A DNA stretch of 64,000 nucleotides from Aquimarina sp. BL5 (GTDB taxonomy: Bacteria; Bacteroidota; Bacteroidia; Flavobacteriales; Flavobacteriaceae), in contig NZ_CP031963.1 of assembly GCF_003443675.1 (NCBI RefSeq), positions 1,821,501-1,885,500 on the forward strand. Reading direction: 5' to 3'. The first letter of the stretch is position 1. The number at the start of each line of letters is the position of its first letter. Of this stretch, positions 38,779 through 48,637 are shown piece by piece. The notes beneath the pieces are model-generated. The model was not told the DNA's origin. It worked only from the letters and a program-made list of their open reading frames with translations, and did not search any database. A program made the translations under genes and the position numbers.

Positions 38779-39687
38779 ATGGAAAAGCTTATTCTAAAAA
38801 CTACACTATTATTTCTTTCTTTAACAACTTTTGGCCAGACAACAGCTACCTACGATATTATTTTTACTAGTAATTGGGAAGCTCATGGCTCATTGCCAGG
38901 TAATGCTCATTTTACTGAATTAGTAGGTGCTGCACATAATAGCAATGTTACTTTTCTTGAAATGGGTGGTCTAGCTACTAATGGTGTAACACAAGTTGCA
39001 GAAACTGGTGCTTTCGGCACTTTTAACTCAGAAGTTATAAATGCAATAAACGCTAATAATGCTGATCAATTTATTGAAGGTCCTAGTTTATTTTTTACAG
39101 GATCTGGCAGAACTATAACCATAAGCGATATTACTATAAATTCTGACTACCCTTTAATTAGTCTTGCTTCAATGATTGCTCCAAGTCCTGATTGGATAAT
39201 TGCAGTAAATAGTGTTTCCTTATTGGATAATGGAGGACAATGGATCCCAGAAATTACACTAGATCTATATGCCTATGATGCAGGAACTGAAAATGGAACT
39301 GGTTATAGTTTAAATAATCCAGCTACAGTTCCTCAAGAAACCATATCAAGTTTACGAGGAATTGCTCCTTTTTCATCCGAAAAAATTGGAACTATTGTTT
39401 TTACACAAAAACGACTTAGCATACAAAATTTTGATAATCTAAAGGATGCTATTACCATTTCTCCTAATCCAAGCAATGGAAACATATCAATATCATCTTC
39501 GAAAACTGCTACAGTAGAAGAAATTCAAGTTTATAATGTTTTAGGAAAACAAGTGAGACGTTATGATTTTAAAGAAAGTAATGCAAACATTAACTTAGAC
39601 CTCACTAATCTTAATTCTGGGATTTATCTAGTCAGACTTCATACAAAACTTGGAAAAACTGAAACTCAAAAAATAATTTTGAGATAG
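38779..39687 (+). CDS. Spondin domain protein with T9SS type A sorting domain
   Basis: 302-residue secreted protein. Signal peptide at 1-20 (ILKTTLLFLSLTTFGQ). Residues ~22-205 match the spondin_N domain: ATYDIIFTSNWEAHGSLPG, HFTELVGAAHNSNV, SLASMIAPSPDWIIAVNSVSL. The last ~75 residues are a type A sorting domain (ISPNPSNGNISI, IQVYNVLGKQVRRYDF, GIYLVRLHTKLGKTETQKIILR) directing release or surface anchoring by T9SS. Spondin domains in eukaryotes mediate matrix adhesion; the bacterial role is unknown. Converges with pyrD, with only 6 nt between the stop codons. Confidence 0.92.
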   Translation: MEKLILKTTLLFLSLTTFGQTTATYDIIFTSNWEAHGSLPGNAHFTELVGAAHNSNVTFLEMGGLATNGVTQVAETGAFGTFNSEVINAINANNADQFIEGPSLFFTGSGRTITISDITINSDYPLISLASMIAPSPDWIIAVNSVSLLDNGGQWIPEITLDLYAYDAGTENGTGYSLNNPATVPQETISSLRGIAPFSSEKIGTIVFTQKRLSIQNFDNLKDAITISPNPSNGNISISSSKTATVEEIQVYNVLGKQVRRYDFKESNANINLDLTNLNSGIYLVRLHTKLGKTETQKIILR

Positions 39688-39693
39688 TATATT

Positions 39694-40731
39694 TTATAAT
39701 CCTTTTTTGATTACTGCTTTATTAATATCCTTAATCAATTTTGGTCCTTCATAAATAAAACCAGTATAGATTTGTACAAGGCTTGCTCCTGCTTCTAATT
39801 TTCCTAAAGCATCAGAGGCAGAATGAATACCACCTACCCCTATAATCGGAAAAGACTTATTGCTTTTATCCGATAAATACTTGATCACTTCGGTGCTCCT
39901 ATTTTTTATAGGCTGACCGCTCAAACCTCCATTACCGATAGCATCTAACTGCTCTTTTGAAGCTTTTAAACCATCTCTAAACGTTGAAGTATTGCTAGCA
40001 ATAACACCGTCAAGTTTTGTTTCATTCACTAATTCTATGATTTCATCAAGTTGACTGTTATTCAAATCCGGTGCAATTTTTAACACAATAGGTTTTTGGC
40101 TTGGAAATGTAATATTTGCTTTCTGAACAGCCCTAATCAACTCCAACAAATAGTCTTTATCATTTAACTTAGCATGACTACTTACATTAGGACAACTTAC
40201 ATTAAGAACAAAATAATCTACATACGGATGTAAAGCATTAAAGCATTCTAAATAATCACTTGTATAATCCTCTGGAGCGGTATCCGTATTCTTACCAATA
40301 TTTCCACCTATTATAAGCTTTCCTTTGTTCTTCTTTAACTGCTCGATTGCCGCTTCCAGACCTTCGTTATTAAATCCCATTCGATTAATAATCGCGCTAT
40401 CCTCTTTAAGCCTAAACAATCTTTTTTTAGGATTTCCCTCCTGCCCTCTAGGAGTTACTGTACCAATTTCAATAAAACCAAAACCAAAATTAGCTAATTC
40501 ATTATAGAGCACTGCATTTTTATCAAATCCTGCAGCAAGTCCAACCGGATTTTTAAATTTTAACCCAAAAACCTCTCGCTCTAATACTGGGTTTTTCACA
40601 AGGTATAAACTTCTAAAAATTGATGAGATGAATGGAATTTTAGACATAATCCTGATCGCCTTAAACGTAAAGTGATGCACTGTTTCAGGATCATATTTGA
40701 ATAAAATTGGACGGACAAGCGATTTATACAT
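39694..40731 (-). CDS. pyrD: Dihydroorotate dehydrogenase (class 2 type architecture)
   Basis: FMN enzyme oxidising dihydroorotate to orotate in pyrimidine synthesis; class 2 enzymes pass electrons to quinone at the inner membrane. 345 residues with the class 2 N-terminal helical extension ([23 protein letters not shown]) before the barrel. Seen: [36 protein letters not shown], and [28 protein letters not shown]. The active-site loop is NVSCPN with Cys 180 where class 2 enzymes (E. coli, human) have Ser before the Pro; Cys is the class 1 base. Start is ATG 40731, with a TATTTTTG motif 20 nt upstream. Confidence 0.95.
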   Translation of the reverse strand: MYKSLVRPILFKYDPETVHHFTFKAIRIMSKIPFISSIFRSLYLVKNPVLEREVFGLKFKNPVGLAAGFDKNAVLYNELANFGFGFIEIGTVTPRGQEGNPKKRLFRLKEDSAIINRMGFNNEGLEAAIEQLKKNKGKLIIGGNIGKNTDTAPEDYTSDYLECFNALHPYVDYFVLNVSCPNVSSHAKLNDKDYLLELIRAVQKANITFPSQKPIVLKIAPDLNNSQLDEIIELVNETKLDGVIASNTSTFRDGLKASKEQLDAIGNGGLSGQPIKNRSTEVIKYLSDKSNKSFPIIGVGGIHSASDALGKLEAGASLVQIYTGFIYEGPKLIKDINKAVIKKGL

Positions 40732-40751
40732 TGAAAGATTCTTTTGCTATG

Positions 40752-40759
40752 CAAAAATA
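40752..40759 (-). promoter_or_regulatory. Candidate -7 box for pyrD
   Basis: Read on the minus strand, this is TATTTTTG (TAnnTTTG consensus), 20 nt before the pyrD ATG. It faces a similar box for pepT 36 nt away, fitting a divergent promoter region. Confidence 0.4.
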
Positions 40760-40795
40760 AGTCTTAACAGGTTCTAATAAAAGTGTATGAATGTG

Positions 40796-40803
40796 TATTT
40801 TTG
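40796..40803 (+). promoter_or_regulatory. Candidate -7 box for pepT
   Basis: TATTTTTG, matching TAnnTTTG, ends 28 nt before the pepT ATG at 40832. No clear -33 element accompanies it. Confidence 0.4.
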
Positions 40804-40831
40804 AAATCTTCAGACTAAAAAACACACCGCT

Positions 40832-42067
40832 ATGATTCCAAAAAATCACATTATTGACAGATTTGTTAGTTACGTTACTATAGATACCGAAAGCGATCCG
40901 AATAGCAACACCACTCCCAGCTCTATGAAACAATGGGACCTGGCAAATAAATTAGTAGAAGAGTTAAAATCAATCGGTCTGGAAGAAGTTACTATTGATG
41001 AAAATGCTTACATCATGGCAACCTTACCATCTAATATAGACCATGAAGTACCTACTATAGGCTTTATTTCGCATTTCGATACTACTCCAGATTTTACTGG
41101 AGCAAATGTGAATCCACAAATTATTGAATCCTATGACGGAAAAGATATTATCCTTAACAAAGAGGAAAATATTATATTGTCTCCGGATTATTTTGAAGAT
41201 TTAAAGCTTTACAAAGGACAAACGTTAATTACCACAGACGGAACTACACTTCTGGGAGCTGATGATAAAGCGGGTATTGCTGAGATCATTTCAGCTATGG
41301 AATACCTTGTTCAGCATCCAGAAATCAAACATGGAAAAATCCGTATTGGTTTTACTCCAGATGAAGAAATTGGTAGAGGTGCTCATAAATTTGATGTCAA
41401 AAAATTTGGAGCTGCATGGGCCTATACCATGGATGGTAGCCAAATTGGAGAGCTAGAATATGAAAATTTTAATGCTGCAGGTGCTGTGGTTACTGTAAAA
41501 GGTAAAATTGTACATCCAGGATATGCCAAGGGTAAAATGATCAACAGCATGTATATCGCTCAGGATTTTATCAATTCTTTACCAAGATTAGAAACTCCGG
41601 AACACACTAGTGATCGCGAAGGATTTTTTCATTTACATAATATGACTGGAGAGGTTGAAGAAACTAAACTAGAGTACATCATCAGAGATCACGATAAAAA
41701 GCATTTTGAAGCTCGTAAAGAAATGATGATTAAGCTTACGAGCGAACTAAATAAACAGTACGGAAAAGACACTGTAACTACTGAAATCAGTGATCAATAC
41801 TATAATATGAGAGAAAAAGTGGAGCCTGTAATGCATATTGTAGATATTGCGGAAGAAGCAATGAAAGAGCTTAGTATTACCCCACTTATTAAACCAATTC
41901 GTGGTGGTACAGATGGATCGCAATTGAGTTATATGGGACTACCCTGTCCAAATATCTTTGCTGGTGGACATAATTTTCATGGAAGATATGAATATGTGCC
42001 TGTAGAAAGTATGATTAAGGCTGTGGAAGTTATTGTAAAAATAGCTGAACTAACTGCGAAGAGATAA
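40832..42067 (+). CDS. pepT: Peptidase T (tripeptidase), M20B family
   Basis: Cytoplasmic dizinc aminotripeptidase of 411 residues, normal length. Metal ligands and catalytic residues are visible: [10 protein letters not shown] (His and Asp), [13 protein letters not shown] (bridging Asp), [15 protein letters not shown] (catalytic Glu pair), [11 protein letters not shown] and the C-terminal [14 protein letters not shown]is ligand. [10 protein letters not shown] matches the family's substrate-contact segment. Divergent from pyrD with a 100-nt spacer. Confidence 0.97.
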   Translation: MIPKNHIIDRFVSYVTIDTESDPNSNTTPSSMKQWDLANKLVEELKSIGLEEVTIDENAYIMATLPSNIDHEVPTIGFISHFDTTPDFTGANVNPQIIESYDGKDIILNKEENIILSPDYFEDLKLYKGQTLITTDGTTLLGADDKAGIAEIISAMEYLVQHPEIKHGKIRIGFTPDEEIGRGAHKFDVKKFGAAWAYTMDGSQIGELEYENFNAAGAVVTVKGKIVHPGYAKGKMINSMYIAQDFINSLPRLETPEHTSDREGFFHLHNMTGEVEETKLEYIIRDHDKKHFEARKEMMIKLTSELNKQYGKDTVTTEISDQYYNMREKVEPVMHIVDIAEEAMKELSITPLIKPIRGGTDGSQLSYMGLPCPNIFAGGHNFHGRYEYVPVESMIKAVEVIVKIAELTAKR

Positions 42068-42196
42068 TCTGTAATTCATCGATATTTCATCACTTTTAAC
42101 GATTTTGCATTTTTTTCTTATTTACAAACAGAAACCATTAACCTGATATAGTAGTAGATTTATGTGATAACTATTTAATCACTATAAACATAAATC

Positions 42197-43075
42197 ATGC
42201 AAACTACAGACAAGGTTGTAGATATAGCCGTATCGACAACTACAGAAACAGGAGGAACAATTATGAGTTCTCTAGGAGGTTTTTTTAATTCTATACAAGA
42301 AGGAGTTGGTCAATATGGACTAAAAATTGTTGGAGGAATTGTAGCATTAATAATTGGGCTTTGGATTATCAAACTCATCATGAGGGCTATTAAAAAAGGA
42401 TTCGATAAGAGTAAAGTAGACGGCACTTTAAAACCATTCCTAGTCACTTTAGTAAATTTCTTATTAAAAGTATTATTATTTATTTCTATAGCGGGTATTG
42501 TGGGTATTCCTACAGCTACTTTTGCAGCTTTATTAGCAGCCGTTGGATTAGCTATCGGGGGCGCTTTTAATGGTTCTCTGGGCCATATGGCAGCCGGAGT
42601 AATGCTACTAGTTTTCAGACCATTTAAAGTCGGTGATCTCATAGAAACAGGGGGTAAACTTGGATTTGTAAAAGAAATTTCTGTATTCGTTACAGTTTTA
42701 GAAACTTTCCAAAATAAAACAGAAATTATTCCGAATGGAGCTATTACTGCAGGGACAATCACCAACCTAACAACTATTGGAAATTTAAGAGTAGATATGC
42801 CTTTCGGAATTCAATACGGCACTGATATCGAAAAAGCAAAACAAATTGTAATGGATGTCATGAAAGCTGATAAAAATGTAATGGAAGACCCTGCTCCTAG
42901 AGTTGCTGTAAATAATTTAGGAGCTAATGGCGTAGAGTTATTAGCATTACCTTATTCTAGTTGCGAAGATTATTGGGATGTATATTGGGACACTCGACAG
43001 AAGATTGTTGAAGCACTTGGCAAGGCGGATTATGCTGCTCCTCTACCACAGCGAATTATAACCATGAAATCATAA
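42197..43075 (+). CDS. Small-conductance mechanosensitive channel, MscS family
   Basis: Inner-membrane tension-gated channel of 292 residues, close to E. coli MscS in length. An N-terminal amphipathic stretch is followed by three membrane helices (~40-60, 85-105, 110-130). The pore helix TM3 carries the Ala/Gly packing pattern FAALLAAVGLAIGGAFNGSLG, then the beta domain opens with GHMAAGVMLLVFRPFKVGDLIE and NKTEIIPNGAI. Protects cells against hypo-osmotic shock. A perfect bidirectional terminator follows. Confidence 0.95.
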   Translation: MQTTDKVVDIAVSTTTETGGTIMSSLGGFFNSIQEGVGQYGLKIVGGIVALIIGLWIIKLIMRAIKKGFDKSKVDGTLKPFLVTLVNFLLKVLLFISIAGIVGIPTATFAALLAAVGLAIGGAFNGSLGHMAAGVMLLVFRPFKVGDLIETGGKLGFVKEISVFVTVLETFQNKTEIIPNGAITAGTITNLTTIGNLRVDMPFGIQYGTDIEKAKQIVMDVMKADKNVMEDPAPRVAVNNLGANGVELLALPYSSCEDYWDVYWDTRQKIVEALGKADYAAPLPQRIITMKS

Positions 43076-43098
43076 TCAACAGAAAATTTATTCCACAA

Positions 43099-43133
43099 AA
43101 AAAGCGTCGTATTAAATTAATACGACGCTTTTT
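43099..43133. terminator. Bidirectional terminator between mscS-like gene and yajC
   Basis: A nearly perfect palindrome (AAAAAGCGTCGTATTAA with its complement, sharing a 1-nt centre) lies between two convergent genes, 24 nt after one stop and 18 nt before the other. A-rich and T-rich flanks serve both directions. Confidence 0.85.
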
Positions 43134-43150
43134 ATTTTGTAAGCTGATGA

Positions 43151-43453
43151 TTACTTCTTTTTCTCAGCAGGTGGTGGTGCATTTAATTTCTGACTCATTT
43201 CTAACGAAATAGCAGATTTATCAAATGTTAACTTACCTGATCCTGTTTCAATAATAACAGCATTACTTTTTTCACTGAAGTCAAAAACTTTTCCGTGAAG
43301 ACCACTTTTTGTTACAATGCGATCTCCTTTTTTAAGTTCTGCAGCGAATTTCTTCTCCTTTTTTGCCTTTTGCATTTGTGGTCGTATCATAAAAAAATAC
43401 ATCACTACAAATATCAAAAGTATAAAAGGTAATTGTCCTCCAAATCCTTCCAT
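43151..43453 (-). CDS. yajC: Preprotein translocase subunit YajC
   Basis: Small inner-membrane accessory of the SecDF complex, 100 residues. One N-terminal membrane helix (LPFILLIFVVMYFFMI) is followed by RPQMQKAKKEKKF, KKGDRIVTKSGLHGKV and a strand-rich domain, as expected for YajC, and a Pro/Lys tail. Third gene of the nusB-DUF1573-yajC unit, an order conserved in Flavobacteriia; it begins 5 nt after the DUF1573 stop. Confidence 0.95.
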   Translation of the reverse strand: MEGFGGQLPFILLIFVVMYFFMIRPQMQKAKKEKKFAAELKKGDRIVTKSGLHGKVFDFSEKSNAVIIETGSGKLTFDKSAISLEMSQKLNAPPPAEKKK

Positions 43454-43458
43454 AAAAA

Positions 43459-43938
43459 TTACTCGCTTACTGGAGTTCCGCTTACTGGTTTAGCTTTTGG
43501 AGTTACCATTGCCTTAATCTTAAGGATTTCTTTTCCTGCTTCAGTGTTAGCAGTAATAGTAACTTGTTTGTTTTGAGCGTTTGGTTTACCGTTAGAATTA
43601 AACTTTACTAACATAGATCCAGTAGCTCCAGGAGCAACAGGTTCTTTTGTCCACTCAGGAACAGTACATCCACAACTTCCTTTTGCATTAACGATTACTA
43701 ATGGTGCTTTACCAGTGTTAGTAAATGTAAATGTATGCTCTACCACATCACCTTCATTGATTGTTCCAAAATCGTGTTCAGTTTGATCAAAGTTCATTAC
43801 AGGGAAATCTGTATTCTTTGCATCACGATCTGCAGCGTCTGCTACATTTTCTTCTTTAACTTTTTCTGCTGCATTATCTTTACAAGACATAAATGTCAAA
43901 GCAAAAACACCAGCTAAAATCAAGATTCCTTTTTTCAT
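43459..43938 (-). CDS. DUF1573 lipoprotein
   Basis: 159-residue lipoprotein (lipobox LTFMSC, Cys 19). After a Lys/Glu/Asp-rich linker the DUF1573 beta-sandwich follows: FDQTEHDFGTINEGDVVEHTFTFTN, PLVIVNAKGSCGCTVPEW (the family's conserved CGC) and PGATGSMLVKFNSNGK. Function is not established; the fold resembles ASH/MSP-type Ig domains. Sits between nusB and yajC on the same strand. Confidence 0.93.
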   Translation of the reverse strand: MKKGILILAGVFALTFMSCKDNAAEKVKEENVADAADRDAKNTDFPVMNFDQTEHDFGTINEGDVVEHTFTFTNTGKAPLVIVNAKGSCGCTVPEWTKEPVAPGATGSMLVKFNSNGKPNAQNKQVTITANTEAGKEILKIKAMVTPKAKPVSGTPVSE

Positions 43939-43987
43939 TACTTGGGTTTTTAATTAATTGAGGGTTAAAAATACTATTTTTTTTGAA

Positions 43988-44932
43988 CTACATAAGACCA
44001 CGGCCAACTTTATTTAATTTACCGTTTTCTTGATATTCTTTAGATATTTTGTCTAATATACCGTTGATAAAGATACTACTCTTTGGTGTACTATATTCCT
44101 TGGCAATCTCTAAATATTCGTTAATTGTTACTTTTACAGGGATAGACGGGAATTTCTGAAACTCGCAAATTGCCATTTTAATCACCGCTTTGTCTAATTC
44201 TGCGATTCTATCCTTATCCCAATTAGGAGTTCTACCTTCTATTTCTTTTGCAAATTCCACTCCATTAAGCGCGGTCTTTCTAAAAATATCTTTTGCAAAC
44301 TTTTTATCATCTGCATCTTTATACAATCTAGGTAAGGACATATGCTCATCATGAGTTTGTTTTACCTTTCTTAACATCTTTATAATTCCGGTATTGATTA
44401 AAGGTAAATCATCTATCCATGTAAGTCTTTTATCCTCTATATATTCATACAACTTATCATTAGGAGCTACGATTTCTTTGAAAACATCAAGAATAAAATC
44501 TTTGTCTTCTTTAAAAGAACTCATTTTTGTACTCATATAGTCAGCATAGAGCTCACTCTCACTTATTTCTTTCCAAAGAATTTTCACATACTCATCATCA
44601 AGATCCCAACAGTTCATTTTTTTATGATCCATTGCTTCCTTAAGCTCGATATTTTTTTCTAATAGCGTGAGTAATTCGTTATTAATAAACTTCTGGTTTG
44701 GGTTTTTTTCTTCTGAAGTTGCCAAATATTTTTTCTGGCTTTTTTCTAAGAAATCGGTAGCATGTTTTCTTATTTCTACTAGAAGCTGAAGATTTATAAG
44801 AAATAAATCATACATCTGTTCAATACTAAAAAGTAAAAACTTTTCTTCTTTATCTAGATTATCACTTTGCGTCTGCTCTAAAGCATAGAGGGACTGCATT
44901 ACTTTAACTCGGATATGTCTTCTGGTTAACAT
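43988..44932 (-). CDS. nusB: Transcription antitermination factor NusB, long Bacteroidota form
   Basis: Binds boxA RNA with NusE (S10) in rRNA antitermination. At 314 residues it is about twice the length of E. coli NusB; the extra N-terminal half (after MLTRRHIRVKVMQSLYALEQ, which itself matches the NusB start) is an inserted helical region common in this phylum. The C-terminal part shows KFAKDIFRKTALNGVEFAKEIEGRTPNWDKDRI and VTINEYLEIAKEYSTPKSSIFINGILDKI, the classic NusB ending. First gene of the unit that continues into DUF1573 and yajC. Confidence 0.95.
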   Translation of the reverse strand: MLTRRHIRVKVMQSLYALEQTQSDNLDKEEKFLLFSIEQMYDLFLINLQLLVEIRKHATDFLEKSQKKYLATSEEKNPNQKFINNELLTLLEKNIELKEAMDHKKMNCWDLDDEYVKILWKEISESELYADYMSTKMSSFKEDKDFILDVFKEIVAPNDKLYEYIEDKRLTWIDDLPLINTGIIKMLRKVKQTHDEHMSLPRLYKDADDKKFAKDIFRKTALNGVEFAKEIEGRTPNWDKDRIAELDKAVIKMAICEFQKFPSIPVKVTINEYLEIAKEYSTPKSSIFINGILDKISKEYQENGKLNKVGRGLM

Positions 44933-44959
44933 AAGAAATTACAAAGAACTATTATATTT

Positions 44960-44989
44960 AAAAAGGCGAAAGTGTATATCACTTTCGCC
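44960..44989 (-). terminator. Intrinsic terminator after the amino-acid dehydrogenase gene
   Basis: GGCGAAAGTG (44965-44974) pairs with CACTTTCGCC (44980-44989) across a 5-nt loop; the five A at 44960-44964 become the U-tail on the minus-strand transcript. Lies 77 nt downstream of the dehydrogenase stop. Confidence 0.8.
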
Positions 44990-45065
44990 CTGCAAAAATA
45001 CTATTATTTTTATTCTACCAATTCTAAAATTTACTTTTTATGACGTAAATTTCACACAAATCTAT

Positions 45066-46160
45066 TTATTGCTTTTTTTTGGCAGCAATTCTTTCATCCG
45101 CAATACTAACAGCAGCAGTATTTGTAGTCATGCCAGTAGCCTTTGCTTTGTTCAAAATATCTAATGTAGTATTATAGATATTTTCAGTTTTAGTTATAAT
45201 CTGGTCTCTCCCGTATCCTTCAATCTCTGCATATACATTAATGATACCTCCTGCATTGATCAAAAAGTCCGGAGCATATACAATCCCTTTTTCCTGTAAT
45301 AATGGACCGTGAATATTTTCTGAAGCTAACTGGTTGTTGGCAGCTCCGGCAACAACCTTAACCTTTAGCTTATTAATGGTTTCATCGTTAACCGTAGCTC
45401 CTAATGCACAAGGCGCATAGATATCTGCAGTTTCTGCATATAAATCTTCTCCTCTAAATATTTCTACTCCATATGTCTTACTTACTTCATGAAGTCTTTC
45501 TTGGTTGATATCTGCAATAATAACATTAGCTCCTTCTTCTGCGGTTAGACGAACAAGCTCTTCTCCTACATGACCAATACCTTGTACTAATATCTTTTTA
45601 CCTTCTAGGTTATCTGTTCCATAAGCAAATTTAGCTGAGGCTTTCATTCCCATATAAACACCATATGCAGTTACAGGAGATGGGTTTCCTGCTCCACCTT
45701 TAGATTCAGAAATCCCGGTTACATAAGGTGTCACTTCACGAACAGTATCCATATCAGAAGTTTCCATACCAACATCTTCTGCCGTGTAGTATTTTCCTCC
45801 TAGTGTATGTACAAACTCACCGAAACGTTTCATTAACGCTGGAGTTTTTAAAGTTTTAGGATCCCCAATAATAACAGCTTTTCCACCACCAAGATTCAAA
45901 CCGGTAATAGCCGCTTTATAGGTCATTCCTCTGGATAATCTTAATACATCATTAAGAGCATCCCATTCGGTATTATAATTATACATTCTAGTCCCTCCTA
46001 AAGCTGGTCCTAAAATTGTGTTATGCACCCCAATTATTGCCTTTAATCCTGTATCTTTGTCCTGACAAAAAACAACTTGTTCGTGATCGTTAAAAGACAA
46101 TTGGCCAAATACAGGAGCCTCTTTTTTTAATTGATTTGCAGTAAGCACTTCGGTTATCAT
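45066..46160 (-). CDS. Glu/Leu/Phe/Val dehydrogenase (leucine dehydrogenase-like)
   Basis: NAD-dependent oxidative deaminase of branched-chain or related amino acids, 364 residues (the leucine dehydrogenase size). Seen: substrate loop GPALGGTRMYNY, catalytic Lys in MTYKAAITGLNLGGGKAVI, Asp in YYTAEDVGMETSDMD, and the dinucleotide motif VQGIGHVGEELV. The ending NLASE-like segment (ANNQLASENIHG) is also conserved. Provides keto acids for branched-chain catabolism or lipid branching. Monocistronic, with a terminator; it is divergent from the ABC exporter. Confidence 0.93.
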   Translation of the reverse strand: MITEVLTANQLKKEAPVFGQLSFNDHEQVVFCQDKDTGLKAIIGVHNTILGPALGGTRMYNYNTEWDALNDVLRLSRGMTYKAAITGLNLGGGKAVIIGDPKTLKTPALMKRFGEFVHTLGGKYYTAEDVGMETSDMDTVREVTPYVTGISESKGGAGNPSPVTAYGVYMGMKASAKFAYGTDNLEGKKILVQGIGHVGEELVRLTAEEGANVIIADINQERLHEVSKTYGVEIFRGEDLYAETADIYAPCALGATVNDETINKLKVKVVAGAANNQLASENIHGPLLQEKGIVYAPDFLINAGGIINVYAEIEGYGRDQIITKTENIYNTTLDILNKAKATGMTTNTAAVSIADERIAAKKKQ

Positions 46161-46301
46161 TTTCGGAAATTTTAAAATGTTATAAATTATATAATAGTCA
46201 AAATTGAGGTGCTAAAATAATGTATTTTTACGAATTTAAAATTTTTTGTTGTTAAACTTTAAGAATTTGTTAATAATTCAGCTTCTAAAAATCAATACTT
46301 T

Positions 46302-48059
46302 ATGCGTGCATTACGCCATCTAAACAAGTACTTTTTTAAATATAAATATCGTCTTATTATCGGTTTTGTAATCACGGTTATAGCAAGAATTTTTGCAGTT
46401 GCAGTTCCTAAATTCGTTGGAGACTCTGTGGATGTTGTAGAACAGTACATTAATAAAAGTATTACAGACATTAATGATGTAAAAACAGGATTGATTACCA
46501 ATATTCTTTTTATTCTGGGATCTGTCTTGATTGCTGCTTTTTTTACTTTTTTAATGCGCCAGACATTTATAGTAGTATCACGATTTATTGAATTTGACTT
46601 AAAAAATGAAGTTTTCAGACATTATCAGATTTTGTCACTTAATTTTTATAAAAAAAATAGAACAGGCGATTTAATGAATCGCATCAGTGAAGATGTATCC
46701 AAAGTAAGAATGTATGTAGGTCCAGCTATTATGTACAGTGTTAATACGATTACATTATTTATAGTAGTTATTGGTTATATGATTAGTATTGCTCCAGAGC
46801 TAACTTTATATACTGTAGCGCCTTTACCTATTCTTTCTATTTCTATCTACAAACTTAGTGTGGCTATACATAAAAGAAGTACCATCGTACAGCAATTTTT
46901 ATCCAAACTAACCACGTTTACTCAGGAATCATTTAGTGGTATTTCTGTTATCAAAGCTTATGGAATAGAACCACAAACATTAACGAACTTTACAGAGTTA
47001 TCAAATACCAGCAAAGAGAAGAACATTGATCTGGTAAAAGTACAAGCGCTATTTTTTCCTTTAATGGTATTACTTATTGGTATTAGCAATATTATGGTTA
47101 TTTATATTGGAGGCAAGCAATATATCAATGGTACAATTCAGGATCTTGGTGTGATTGTAGAATTTATCATTTTTGTTAATATGCTCACCTGGCCAGTCGC
47201 TACTGTGGGATGGGTAACTTCTATTATACAACAAGCAGAAGCTTCTCAGGTTAGAATTAATGAGTTCTTAAGTCAGGAACCTGAAATTACAAATACCATT
47301 ACCAAAAAAACACCTGTAACAGGAAATATTATTTTTGACAATGTCTCTTTTGTCTATGATGATACTAATATCACAGCATTAAAGAACATAAGTTTTGAAA
47401 TAAATTCAGGACAAACCATTGCCATTATTGGAAAAACTGGTTCTGGAAAATCAACAATTCTGGATTTATTAGGCAGACTATATGATGTTTCTGAGGGAGA
47501 GATTAGAATAGATGGAAATCCTATTAGAAATCTAAATTTAGTAAATCTGAGAACATCAATAGGATATGTTCCACAGGATGCTTTCCTGTTTAGCGACTCG
47601 ATAAGAAATAATATAAAATTCGGAAAAGTAAATGCTACGAATAATGAGGTTTTAGAAGCTGCAAAAAATGCGGTTGTTCACGAAAATATCCAAGGATTTA
47701 GTAAGGGGTATGATACGGTTTTAGGAGAAAGAGGGATCACCTTATCCGGGGGACAAAAGCAACGAGTTTCTATTGCTCGAGCAATCATTAAAAATCCATC
47801 TATCCTTCTTTTTGATGATTGTTTATCTGCAGTAGATACAGAAACTGAGGAAGAAATTCTCAACAATCTCAATAAAATATCTAAAAATAAGACTACTTTT
47901 ATTGTGAGTCATAGGGTTTCTACAGTAAGAAATGCAGATAAAATAATTGTTTTAAGCAAAGGGAAAATCATCCAACAAGGCACTCATAATCAACTATTAG
48001 ACATAGATGGGTATTATAAAGAACTATATTTAAAACAGCTGAGCGAAAAAGAAATTTGA
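46302..48059 (+). CDS. ABC exporter, fused membrane and ATPase domains (MsbA-like)
   Basis: 585-residue half-transporter, works as a homodimer at the inner membrane. Six helices span ~20-330 (ABC transporter type-1 domain). The ATPase domain has Walker A GKTGSGKST, Q-loop VPQDAFLF, signature LSGGQKQR, Walker B ILLFDDCLSAVD and H-loop IVSHRVS. Such proteins move lipids, LPS precursors or drugs. Alone between a dehydrogenase and DUF3276; substrate unknown. Confidence 0.95.
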   Translation: MRALRHLNKYFFKYKYRLIIGFVITVIARIFAVAVPKFVGDSVDVVEQYINKSITDINDVKTGLITNILFILGSVLIAAFFTFLMRQTFIVVSRFIEFDLKNEVFRHYQILSLNFYKKNRTGDLMNRISEDVSKVRMYVGPAIMYSVNTITLFIVVIGYMISIAPELTLYTVAPLPILSISIYKLSVAIHKRSTIVQQFLSKLTTFTQESFSGISVIKAYGIEPQTLTNFTELSNTSKEKNIDLVKVQALFFPLMVLLIGISNIMVIYIGGKQYINGTIQDLGVIVEFIIFVNMLTWPVATVGWVTSIIQQAEASQVRINEFLSQEPEITNTITKKTPVTGNIIFDNVSFVYDDTNITALKNISFEINSGQTIAIIGKTGSGKSTILDLLGRLYDVSEGEIRIDGNPIRNLNLVNLRTSIGYVPQDAFLFSDSIRNNIKFGKVNATNNEVLEAAKNAVVHENIQGFSKGYDTVLGERGITLSGGQKQRVSIARAIIKNPSILLFDDCLSAVDTETEEEILNNLNKISKNKTTFIVSHRVSTVRNADKIIVLSKGKIIQQGTHNQLLDIDGYYKELYLKQLSEKEI

Positions 48060-48137
48060 TATTTTGTTGTACGATTAACAAATTTTTTAGATTTTTGATT
48101 CCATCGTAACAGACTAATTAATTAAGAAATACGGATT

Positions 48138-48533
48138 ATGAGCGATAATGAAATGTTAGAGAAAGAGGAAATTTTCTCAAAAGTTTTAAGAGCAGGAAGA
48201 AGAACATATTTCTTTGATGTAAGATCAACAAAAGCTGGAGATTACTATCTTACCATTACAGAGAGTAAAAAATTCACTAATGACGACGGATCTTTTCACT
48301 ACAAAAAACATAAAATCTATTTATACAAAGAAGACTTTGTTGGGTTTAGTGAAATTTTAGCTGAAATGACTGATTTCATAGTTAATGAAAAAGGTGAAGA
48401 AGTTATAAGCGAAAGACATCAAAAAGATTATCAGAAATCTTACGAACAAAATGCCGAAGAATCGATAACTACCAATGAAGAAGTTACCGCTTCTACAGAA
48501 AGTTTTACCGATGTAAGCTTTGACGACATATAA
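48138..48533 (+). CDS. DUF3276 (PUR-alpha-like) protein
   Basis: 131-residue Bacteroidota/Borrelia-type single PUR domain protein. The PUR pattern is clear: EIFSKVLRAGRRTYFFDVRSTK, YYLTITESKK and HKIYLYKEDFVGFSEIL. PUR domains bind single-stranded nucleic acid; a Borrelia homologue (EbfC-partner BpuR) is a regulator, so nucleic-acid binding is likely. The C-terminal ~35 residues are acidic and low complexity. Followed by a strong terminator. Confidence 0.92.
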   Translation: MSDNEMLEKEEIFSKVLRAGRRTYFFDVRSTKAGDYYLTITESKKFTNDDGSFHYKKHKIYLYKEDFVGFSEILAEMTDFIVNEKGEEVISERHQKDYQKSYEQNAEESITTNEEVTASTESFTDVSFDDI

Positions 48534-48561
48534 GACATAATAACTTATGTTAAACTTATGC

Positions 48562-48592
48562 AAACCGCTTCAATCTCTGAAGCGGTTTTTTT
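48562..48592 (+). terminator. Intrinsic terminator after DUF3276 gene
   Basis: AAACCGCTTCA (48562-48572) pairs with TGAAGCGGTTT (48578-48588) over a 5-nt loop and runs into eight T. 29 nt past the stop codon. Confidence 0.88.
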
Positions 48593-48637
48593 TATTTTCG
48601 ATGACTATAAACTCAATACTCGCACAAACAATCTAAA

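Noticed and set aside
42310..42765. Antisense open frame (151 codons) inside the MscS gene
   Set aside because: Shadow of a clear channel gene; rich in Pro/Ile/Thr as expected for antisense reading.
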